Positions 1 to 9,457 of a stretch of DNA of 64,000 nucleotides are shown here, in pieces. How positions within the stretch are numbered: position 1 is the stretch's first letter; each line of letters starts with the position of its first letter. The notes under the pieces were generated by a model that worked only from the letters and a program-made list of their open reading frames with translations, was not told the origin of the DNA and did no database searches. The translations under genes and the position numbers were made by a program. Source of the DNA: Hamiltosporidium tvaerminnensis (taxonomy: Eukaryota; Microsporidia; Dubosqiidae); assembly GCA_022605425.2 (NCBI GenBank), contig CM061248.1, positions 372,001-436,000 on the forward strand, in the 5' to 3' direction.

Positions 1-762
1 ATGATCTTTAGATAAAGGTTGGTAGCGGATATACAGCATGTATACTGAGCTACGCATTGATTTTGTAATTTACAATGATATTTGTGAAAAAAATTTGAGA
101 CAAACTGTCTATAGTTGATGTCAGCTTAAAATTTTTTCGGGATTGTGATAGATTGTGTATACTGTCGATTGTAATATTCAATTTCCTAATATTCAGCAAT
201 ATTTTGGGCGAAAAGTTTGACGAAGGCATCATTTTGTAAATGATCTCGCATATTTGTTTTCATGGTAAATTTGTTTAACAAGTGTCATAAAACTGATGGA
301 TAAAGACATCTATTTAGTATACCAGTTAATGTTGAGTGGGAAAAACTGGTTGAGTTTGGCAAAAATTCACAAGAGAATAAAATCGGTACTCATCGAAAAG
401 ACTGTACATTCCCTCTCGATCTCTGCAGTATATTTTCAAGAGCTTCCAATACTTTGTGTGGGCTATTATACATTCGCCTCTAAATAATAAGAACACATGC
501 TTGAAGAACTTTGCCCATTTTGAAATTTTTGCGATATTTCATGTTGGTGTTTATCTAATTTACTAATTCAATGGCAATCACATGCTTGATAGGCTCTTAG
601 ACATCTATCTAAAAGTTTTCCCAAATTCCAGAAAAAACCGAATACAAGATAGATTATATATTATTAATAAATAATAAATGTCGAAATCCTATCGGTCTCT
701 TTTATTTATAATGATTTTTTTTCATCGAAGGAGAACCATTAAAATAGAGGTTTGATAAAAAA
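1..762. other. Stretch without a recognisable gene
   Basis: AT-rich, though positions 300-480 are somewhat less so. The longest reading frame runs 296-487 (+), 63 codons from an ATG, and matches nothing I know. It could be a decayed element piece. I see no RNA gene here. Confidence 0.5.
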
Positions 763-942
763 AAATTATTTGTTTCTTCTTAATCAAATTGCTTGCAAGA
801 TGTTCTAAGTAGAAGAGTTTTAAAGAAAGTTTAAAATTTAAATGCAAAAATAAAATTATTTATTTCTTTTTAATCAAATTGCTTGCAAGATGTTCGAAGT
901 AGAAAAGTTTCAAAGAAAGTTTAAAATTTAAAAGCAAAAATA
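763..942. repeat. 90-bp tandem duplication
   Basis: Two copies of about 90 bp lie head to tail (763-852 and 853-942). The core GCTTGCAAGATGTTC occurs at 791 and again at 881, and the flanks TTTAAAGAAAG and GTTTAAAATTTAAA recur with a few substitutions. The copies are non-coding and slightly diverged. Confidence 0.85.
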
Positions 943-1599
943 AAATAAATTCAATAAATAAATTATTTCTTTTAATTCTTCCGTTAAAAACTGTTTTTAA
1001 ATCAATAATACTGTTTTTCATTGTCTCAATGTTTTTATCGTGAATTTCAAGAATGTTAAAAATATTTTCTTCTTAAAACGCTTCATATGTCTTTTCTTCG
1101 TCACTTATACTTTTAAATATTTTTTTTATATGTTTCTTAGGTATTTTCTACTTTTAAAAAGCTAATTATTTGCTCTTTCGTCTTATTTTTTATAAATAAT
1201 TTTGCTTTGGAATAAAAGGTCGTAAATTCTAATTAAAGAAAAATAAATCATAGATATAAAGATAAATTGAAATACACAACATATTTGCTCAAATGATTAT
1301 CATAGATGTAAACTATCTTTTATAGTTGATGTCATACTTTTTTTGCTTCTTTTCTTCTAAAAAAATGTTGTTCAAATATAAAAATCAAATAAGAAAATTT
1401 AAAGAAAAATGTAAAGAACAACAGAAGAGGAAGATAAACAGAAAAATACAGCCTTAAGATATGTATTTGTACAATATAAGAAAGTTTTAATGATTTTTTT
1501 CATCATTTTTTTTTAAAAAAATCTCTATAAACAAAAAAGACGATTAGGATTACGACAATAAATAAAACCTCTTCAATCATACTTGTATTATACTAACAG
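943..1599. other. AT-rich spacer
   Basis: Homopolymer-rich AT sequence with no reading frame of note and no recognised repeat or RNA. Confidence 0.4.
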
Positions 1600-1849
1600 C
1601 ATCAAAACCATTAAACCCTCTAATAAACCTTCTTCTTTATTTCCGTTCTATTAAAACACTTTGGCTTATTCCACACAATATTAACAACCTGTTAACCAAT
1701 AATTTATCTAATAACACCATTTAATCAACAACTGATACATTAACACCCTAACTTACTAAGCTCTATATTAACACCCTTTTGCCTAACATATCTTTTATTA
1801 ATACCCCTTTAAATCACAACACTCTTATTAACACCCTTTAAAAAAATTT
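1600..1849. repeat. C-rich low-complexity tract with TAACACCC words
   Basis: The + strand carries repeated TTAACACCCT, TAATACCCCTT and AACACCC words at irregular spacing. The same word family recurs at 13861-13970 and 15924-16135, and on the opposite strand (GGGTGTTA) through 19.4-21.9 kb. It is imperfect, with no single unit length. Confidence 0.7.
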
Positions 1850-2013
1850 AACTGTTTTTCAACGTATTTAATTTACCCTTATATGGTAGAAAAAAAATTA
1901 TGATATAATAAACCCCTTTATGAACAAATTAAACTGTTTTGCAACGTATTTAATATATCCTTATATGGTAAAAAGAAAATTTTATGATATAATAAACCCC
2001 TTTATGAATAATG
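1850..2013. repeat. 82-bp tandem duplication upstream of the 723-aa gene
   Basis: Two copies start at about 1850 and 1932. Shared words in the same order are AACTGTTTT, CAACGTATTTAAT, CCTTATATGG and ATGATATAATAAACCCC. They lie 140-300 bp upstream of the start at 2155 and might affect its expression, but nothing shows that. Confidence 0.8.
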
Positions 2014-2151
2014 ATAATTTACAATTTTCTTCATCTTTATATATATAGAAGATTTAAATATTATTTGATCATTCAAAAAATTTAAACCCCCTTAATTAGA
2101 ATTGATCAAATTAAATTTTAAAAAATTATTTAATTTGTAATTTTTTTTGCA

Positions 2152-2154
2152 CCC
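2152..2154 (+). promoter_or_regulatory. CCC motif abutting the start codon
   Basis: CCC lies immediately before the ATG at 2155. CCC-like motifs just upstream of start codons are an established feature of microsporidian genes and support this start. The same motif precedes the starts at 12133 (-) and 26388 (-). Confidence 0.5.
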
Positions 2155-4326
2155 ATGAATATTTTATTGCAGTTTTTTATTGTTTATACAGCAAATCGAT
2201 TTCAAAATAGAAGAATAGAGAATGACGGATGTGAGAGGATACATGCACCGTTTAGTCGAAGACAATCCGTAACCAGTAGAGGAATATGTACAACAGGAAC
2301 TGATCAAATGAGATACCAATGCACTCTTGGAGGTAATGGGCAACGTATTTATAGAAATAAAAATTACTTTCATGGCGGTAGGGAAGAAAAAACTGACTAC
2401 AGAAGTGATGTAAGAGGCAGAGATACGTATCACAGAGACACCGAGAAAACTCGATTCGTTCCTTATACTAACTCTTCTAGAAGTTCCGGAGGACAAATGA
2501 CAGGGGTAAAAGAACCAGGAAATCGAAAAAATGAGGATTTTCGGGAAACCATGTTGCATTCTGATGTTCAACCTAGGGTAGACGAAACTCGATTCGTTTC
2601 TTATAATAACTCTGCTAGAAGTTCCGAAAGACAAATGACAGGAGTAAAAGAACCAGGAAATCGAAAAAATGAGGATTCTCGGGAAACTATGTTGCATTCT
2701 GATGTTCAACCTAGGGTAGACGAAACTCGATTCGTTTTTTATAATAACTCTACTAGAAGTTCCGGAAGACAAATGACAGGAGTAAAAGAACGAGGAAATC
2801 GAGAATATCAGCATTCTCGGGAAACTATGTTGCATTCTGATGTTCAACCTAGGGTAGACGAAACTCGATTCGTTTATATACGCAACTCTACAGATTTGAA
2901 GGCAGGAAACGAACACAAAACACCCGAGAGAGAATTTATATGTCTAGAGTCACGTTTACCGGAAACGAGAGAGTCGGAATCAGGAAGATTTCATAAAGAA
3001 AATAAACCGTCTTGTTCCGGCTTAAGTGCAACTATAAATCAATCTGAATCTGATATATCCTCATATAAAAAACCTTGTTCTCATAATTTTACACAAAACG
3101 AAGTAAATTTTATTCCAAAAAGCAAGCATACTAATCGCAATGAAAACGAAAACCACGGCGGATTTATAAATTATTTATGCGACAAATTTTATGACGAACC
3201 CATTTCATCACATGAATCATCTTTGAACGAAAATGGTACCGATGAAAGGTCCGAAGACCATCGTAAAACCATAATGGCCTGGATTACCGACATATTTGCA
3301 TCAACAAAAGAATTAAAAGACGTTTCTGTAGTGCAAGAAATTCTTAAAAGCTTAAAAGAAACTACAAATATAAAAGATTTTTTACAAAGAATAGATATTA
3401 AACTTATAGAACTAGATAATTTATTGAACGCAGTTAAATTTGAATTTAAATATGGTGCTAAGTTTTTTCAGGATGAAATAGAATGTAAAAGCAAACTTAT
3501 AAAAATTCTTAATGAAAAATTTCAAAAAAAAATTTATTGTGAATTTCCTGAGTTGGAAAAGATTATTTGTTTCTTTAAACGCAGGTATTCTTCTGATAAA
3601 ATAAATTTCAAATGTATTCTTCCTATACTTTGTTTGATTCAACTTAACAATTCTGGATGCAAAAAGTACGAAGGTCATGCAAATGACTACTTTCTTTTAG
3701 CAGGACGTTATCGTATATTTTACATAGTTTCGTATATTCAAGTCATTAGAGATTTGTTTTTTTCTTTGAGTCCTACACAAGATATTTTACCAAAGAATCA
3801 AAATATTATAAAAAGTTTTATGGAAAATTTCTCATTTATATCTTCTTCTCAAGAAATAATTGAAGATTCATGTGTGTTTGAGCTGTGTCTTTTTATATAT
3901 TCGAATGTGTTTTGCTTTGTAGAAACAAAAGAATTTAATGATTGGGAAAATGAATATCTAAATTTGCTAAACTCGATAAACGAAGAAGTCCATGGGTATA
4001 AAATAGACGATAAAGCAGACATTCAAGAACTTTATAAGAATATTTATATTATCTTTGAACAAAATTTGTCCATTTTTAAATTTCTTTTGAGAAAACTAAT
4101 ACTTTTTCACGGATTTAGATCTGATGACCCAAGATATAAAATTATAATAAATTGGGCGTATAGTACGGACAAAGAAAATGAGTCAGTGAGTACAATCTTT
4201 AAATATATACACGAATTTAATATTTGTTGCGTAGTTTTTAACAGATCAAAATACGCGCCAATCTTCAATCATATTGCATTGGAAAAAGCGTCTTTATTTA
4301 TGCAGAGTTACAATTTGATTCAATAA
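2155..4326 (+). CDS. Hypothetical protein, 723 aa, with 46-residue repeats
   Basis: I do not recognise this family. The ORF is intact, starts at an ATG with CCC directly before it and ends TAA. Residues 1-13 are hydrophobic and could be a short signal sequence or anchor, but the stretch is brief and lacks a clear cleavage site. Residues 14-250 are polar and rich in Arg, Ser, Glu and Asn. They include three full and one partial copy of a 46-residue repeat (from about residue 99) built on TRFV, RQMTGVKEPGNR, RETMLHSD and QPRVDE. Residues 250-380 look disordered. From about 380 to the end the protein is hydrophobic and probably helical (for example LLNAVKFEFKYG and FLLRKLILFHGF) and looks like one folded domain. 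A repeat region joined to a helical domain suggests a lineage-specific, perhaps secreted or spore protein, but that is inference only. Confidence 0.75.
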   Translation: MNILLQFFIVYTANRFQNRRIENDGCERIHAPFSRRQSVTSRGICTTGTDQMRYQCTLGGNGQRIYRNKNYFHGGREEKTDYRSDVRGRDTYHRDTEKTRFVPYTNSSRSSGGQMTGVKEPGNRKNEDFRETMLHSDVQPRVDETRFVSYNNSARSSERQMTGVKEPGNRKNEDSRETMLHSDVQPRVDETRFVFYNNSTRSSGRQMTGVKERGNREYQHSRETMLHSDVQPRVDETRFVYIRNSTDLKAGNEHKTPEREFICLESRLPETRESESGRFHKENKPSCSGLSATINQSESDISSYKKPCSHNFTQNEVNFIPKSKHTNRNENENHGGFINYLCDKFYDEPISSHESSLNENGTDERSEDHRKTIMAWITDIFASTKELKDVSVVQEILKSLKETTNIKDFLQRIDIKLIELDNLLNAVKFEFKYGAKFFQDEIECKSKLIKILNEKFQKKIYCEFPELEKIICFFKRRYSSDKINFKCILPILCLIQLNNSGCKKYEGHANDYFLLAGRYRIFYIVSYIQVIRDLFFSLSPTQDILPKNQNIIKSFMENFSFISSSQEIIEDSCVFELCLFIYSNVFCFVETKEFNDWENEYLNLLNSINEEVHGYKIDDKADIQELYKNIYIIFEQNLSIFKFLLRKLILFHGFRSDDPRYKIIINWAYSTDKENESVSTIFKYIHEFNICCVVFNRSKYAPIFNHIALEKASLFMQSYNLIQ
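2449..2889 (+). repeat. 138-bp in-frame tandem repeat
   Basis: Units begin at 2449, 2587 and 2725, with a partial fourth at 2863. Each is exactly 138 bp (46 codons), so copy number can change without breaking the frame. Units 1-3 are nearly identical in both DNA and protein, which suggests recent duplication or conversion. Confidence 0.95.
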
Positions 4327-7300
4327 ACTTACCTTTCGAATTACTTTAAACTCTTATTTAGTTTCGCATATGAATTATTTTCTTTATAAGATTCTTAAAT
4401 AATTAGAATCGTTACAAAAACCGCATTATTAGAAATTTAAATTAAAGTACTCAATTTATTTTCTATTTTTTTATCCAAATACTACTTAATTAATATTATA
4501 AATAATTTTATGTTGTTATGTTGAAGTAATTGAGTGTATAAAATAAGAGATTGTCTTTATAAATCAATTAACTGATTTATTTTAAGTCATATTTTGCCGA
4601 ATACTATTGCTCTTTAAACTATGTTACATTGTTTTACATAGAAATTTCTTTTAGCAACTAAAAATCTAAACATTTATACTTAAAGTTACACTCGTTATCC
4701 AAGATATCTGTAATATTTTCTTTAATTCTTTAACTACATCAATTCAAAGCAATATATTGGTAAACAATATAATGATGAACAATTATAGTTTAATTTCGGG
4801 AAACTATATATCACATTATGCTTTATACTTCATAAAACCTGAGAAGAAATGTAGAATATACCGAAGAAAATTTATTTACATTTTTATAATTAGAAATTTT
4901 ATTAAATAATTTTTGTTTATGCGAAAAATATCACAAGGTTAGAAATTGCACTATCGATAGCCCATAATTTAATGTTCCTCTTTTACGTAACACGATTCAC
5001 TCTTTCAATCGAATAGCCTTTATACTTTAAACCTTTATTTCAGGAAATAAACAGAGATTTCTAAAGTTTTCATTTTGATAAATTATAATTTTAATATTTT
5101 TCTTCAGATTTTGCTTACAATGATATTAACTTTCTAAATGAATATGAAGATGATACTAAAAATATTAAATTTTACAGATAGATGTGAATGAGAATATTGA
5201 TTTTTCAATGTTATTTATACATGTGAAAATACTGATCTACCTGGTTTTAGTTTTCATCGAGTATATTCTCTTGCTAGCAATATCCCAGCCTTTTCTGTTT
5301 TTAAATGTAAACACACCAAAGATTATATAAATCTTAATTTCAAACTTCCTATAAAGACGTTTTTGAATTAAGAATAATTCTATATTTTTTTTGATATTTC
5401 CGCAAAAAAGCTAGTTATAAATGTAGACTTAGAGAGAAATTTTTGATGTTACAGAGCCAGGATTTATAAAAGATTGTATAAATAATCTGCGAATAGAAAA
5501 TAAGTTTCGCCAAAATGAAAAAAAATTCTGAACCTCCTTCTAACTTTATATTGCGAATACTGAAATCACAAGAGTTCATGTAAGCGCAAGAAAATGAAAG
5601 ATTTATATTTGCTGATCAATAGCTTTCTTATTCACATAAACCAGTGAATTTGACAAGCAAATCTATTCTGATGATAGAAATAAAGGCAAAATTAAGAAAA
5701 AAGGCTAAATAAGATTTCAGCGGGTAGCTCTGAGCAATACATCTTAAAGTATATTAATTTTATGAAAAATTACCTCTTATGCAGGTTTATCAGAAAATTC
5801 GAGTTAATATGTATATCCAGACATCATGAGAAATTTAGATTTAAAATGAGATGGAATATTTCATGTTTCATGATTTAATTCAGCAGGACAAGTTATATTC
5901 ACCAATCCTGAGTAGATACCATCACAAAAGAATTTCGTTTTTTAATGAGCAATTTCAAATCTAAAATTTCATTATGTACTTATTCAATATTATAAAACCA
6001 ATTTTTACTTGAGATCGAAAACTATTTCGACAAGATTCCAAAACATCCAGAAAAAATGACGAGCAAATCTACAGAATTCTTTCCCTCGCTTTTAAAATAT
6101 AATTATTTTTCTTAAAGATAGCCAATAACATGCGTTCTTTAAAACAAATAAAGATATGTGGATTAAGTTTTACCCACACATATTTCCGATCCTTTTTTTA
6201 TAAAAAGATAATTTAAATAGGAAGACAAAAAGTATATTTTTCTTTGTATAACTTCTTACATATTTAACAATAAATAAAATCAAGAAACAATCAATATCCT
6301 AACGGCTCATATAAAGAAATTCATTATGGTTTTTTATACACATCTTAAAAAAATGACTGTACAAGTTTTTTAAAGGATAGACATAGATAAAAAATTCAGA
6401 GTATGAATCTAATCATATGTGGTATTAGGATGTTATTTAAAAAGAAAACCCACGTGTTTAAATATTTTTTAAATCAGTAATATCATAGATTGTATCCAGA
6501 GATACACTTATTATATATAATTATTCGGGATTGGATTGCGAAGTCTTATCTATAATAAAATCAAAACAATTTGAAATTAATATCTAGAAGATTAAAATTC
6601 TTGTTAAATAATATTTAAACATGTATATTTCAGTTTTTGTGTTTTTAAAAAGACGAGCAGATGTATGAGACAAAAATTTCCGCAGCTCCTAATATTATAG
6701 TATTTTTAATTAAACCTTGCTATTCTTACTAAATAGCTTTATTGATTCAAAATTTTTATGTTGAGATAAAAGCACACATGTTAGTTATATGGAATGCTAA
6801 AAAATGGTGAGGAAAAATAATTTAGAAGTTGACTCAAATATGTCATAAAAAATCAACTTTTTCAAACACAAGAGTGGGTGTATTTGTTATTTTACTGCAA
6901 ACATAACATACTCGTGACATATCTGATGCAACTTAATGCCGCGTAGTTTTAAACCTACGAACTTTCACAATATATACTTAGAAATTTCTTTCCTTTTTCG
7001 AGCTATTCAAATATATTAAGTGTACAACGTTTGACGAAATTTTCAGCATTAAAGTTTGATTATCTCTGTAAACACAATGAAAAACTTATAAAAATAAATA
7101 CTTAAAATTATATAAACATAAAAAATCATGATAGATTGAAGAAATGTAATATTAATAATAATTTCTATGAATATAAACTCTAAATGCCGATAGAAAATGT
7201 TCATAGGCCCACACTAGGTCAAATATGGCTTTTTTTGTCGTGACTTTGATTTTCTGCTGATATTAATCTACTTTTTATTCATTTTCTCAAGAAAATTTTA

Positions 7301-8020
7301 TTTATTTACTTTTTAATTAAATTTAGAAAAGTAAATAGAAACAATAGTTAGCTTTTCCTTTTTGATTCCAAGATTCAAGATATCCCGAAAAAACTTCCTA
7401 ATTACCCATTCCATTGCTCCTTTATCTCTCAGTGTCGAGAATAAACAAATGAAAAAACTTAAATTTGTTTCTTTTAATATGCTGTAACTCGGAAAATATG
7501 GGATTCAGCGTATAAATCTGATGCGGTTTATATCCTAACACAATTGCAGTAATGATTTTCACACGAATTGAATTAACTCATTGCGAACCAGATAGTTTTT
7601 AATGTGGTTATACTGCTCCACCTCAAAAAAAGACATATATAATTTAAAATATACAAAATAAAATTGCAGATAAGTATAAAGCTTTGAATTAACTTATCAT
7701 ACAGAAAACATTTTAAAAGAATGAAAAAAATATCTTAGTATAGAAAAGCATCGTAAACTAATCCAATCCTCAACCAGTATTTTAATTCTTGTATAATATT
7801 TGCCTACAAAATAAACTAAAAATGACATATAAACCCTAAAATTAGCTAATTTTCAATCGGTTATAATTCATATACGACATTTAAGTTTCATTTGACTAAA
7901 TTTATATAAAAATATTTTTTAGTCAAATGAAAAATGCAATAGGCGAATATAAATCATTATTTTAAATTTAACCAACAAAAAAATTCGATGGTTTTTTTTT
8001 TTCAGAATTAAAATATTACT
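4327..8020. other. Gene-free AT-rich region
   Basis: No reading frame above about 60 codons looks coding on either strand and I see no RNA gene. A few less AT-rich patches (around 6900-7000 and 7200-7450) may be old element remnants, but I cannot assign them. Confidence 0.45.
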
Positions 8021-8257
8021 TCATTCATCCATACTCGGCACTACAGCCCTAAACAAGCCTTGGTCTCCATCAATAATACCGCCCACCGGTCTTTTTCCAG
8101 TGGATTTGAGAACTTTTTCGGGTTTCTAACAAGGTGGTTTTAAAGGGTGGGTTGCTGAACCTACGCCCAACTTTAATATGGGGGACCTTTCTCTTTTAGT
8201 CGCTTCTTACGACAAGCAGAGAATACACCAAACCAATTCTGCTCCAGGCATAGTGAA
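8021..8257 (-). repeat. Dispersed repeat family A, copy 1 (SINE or LINE 3'-end-like)
   Basis: A markedly GC-richer 240-bp block. Read on the minus strand it runs from GCAGAATTGG through TATTCTCTGCTTGTCGTAAG, GTTGGGCGTAG, GACCGGTGGGCGGTATT and GAGACCAAGGC to GGGCTGTAGTGCCGAG, ending in a GATGAATGAA-like tail. The same order of words occurs on the plus strand at 61767-62034, so this is a mobile repeat, not a gene. The TGTCGTAAGAGGCGAC-like core recalls repeats I associate with animal non-LTR retrotransposons or SINEs. That is recollection, not a search result. Confidence 0.75.
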
Positions 8258-9117
8258 GAAAAACATTATTTCAATAGCTTAAAAATATTTATATTATCTT
8301 AATATAGTCACCATCTGTTTATAAAGCATATTTCAAACATTTAATATAATCCAAAGAGAAAAAAATGCTATTTCTATTATAAATTTAAACAATTTTTTTT
8401 TTCAGCAATATCATATAAAATATACTTATAATCAAGAACATTTTAAATAACGATACAAACAAACTTTTAAAATAATACCGATAAAGAAACAAAGTTATAA
8501 CACATTTATCCTGTATTATTTTGTTTAAAATATAAAATAATAGTAAAATCCAATGTATTTATGTCTTTTATATGAATAAAACGAATTAAATATGTAAAAC
8601 CTCTTAATATTAAGAATATTACTATTAGTACTATACAAAGATAGTAAACACTTTTTAATGAAAGAGAACATCTATTCTTCAACTACAAAATAATTATGAA
8701 TCAAATAAATTCTTGATTAAATCTAGATATACACTGTTCAATTTAATTTAAAAAAATTATTTTTAGATGGAGGTTATGTAAATTTAACATTAATTTGGTT
8801 TATGTTACAGGTAGAATAAATATTCAATAATAGTATAAGTTTTTACATTATCATAAGATTTATGGTTTCAAACATAGAATCTAATTATAATTATGTTCAA
8901 AATTTAGTAATTTATTAAAAAATATTTCTTTGCAAACGACTAGAACATTTAAATGAACTTAATTTTTATATAACTCAATGAATATATAATATTAAATATA
9001 CGAATCTATTTATTTTTCTAAACGAAATCAAACTATAAGTCAAAATTAAATACGTACTAAATAGGTTACATAGTAAAGAGTGTAAAGACTCAATAACACA
9101 TTCAATATCTTTCTAAG

Positions 9118-9447
9118 ATGTACGTAGCTTGTTCTATAAACTATAAAAAAATAATAAGTAAATATGAATTTCTGAACGTTTCTATTTTCGAAAAAGTGTT
9201 TTTTCAACAAGGCAAAATTTTACAGCGTTCTTATTACTACCGCAAAATGGATGTTCTGAAATTTATTGTACTATATAAATTATATGGCTCAAGCTTAAAC
9301 TTTTTGAGTATAATAATTCTAGGCAATAGTATAACGAATATAACAACTATAAAATATCGGATGTGTTTTTTACAAACACATTTGAGCAAGATTATAGAAA
9401 AGGAAAGCCATATTGAATATCGACAGAAAAAAGCGAAGAAAATATAA
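9118..9447 (+). CDS. Small hypothetical ORF, 109 aa, doubtful
   Basis: ATG-initiated, 109 codons, ending 10 bp before the stop of the convergent LRR gene. The protein is basic, rich in Ile, Lys, Tyr and Phe, with no motif I recognise and one moderately hydrophobic stretch in the middle (SSLNFLSIIILG). Its length is unusual for this base composition, which is the only argument for it. There is no CCC motif before the start. It could be a lineage-specific small protein, or an open frame arising by chance in a 3' flank. Confidence 0.3.
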   Translation: MYVACSINYKKIISKYEFLNVSIFEKVFFQQGKILQRSYYYRKMDVLKFIVLYKLYGSSLNFLSIIILGNSITNITTIKYRMCFLQTHLSKIIEKESHIEYRQKKAKKI

Positions 9448-9457
9448 ATTGAAGATT

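Noticed and set aside
2164-2916. Long minus-strand frame opposite the repeats of the 723-aa gene
   Set aside because: It is a shadow of the in-frame repeats of the plus-strand gene, which extends well beyond them.
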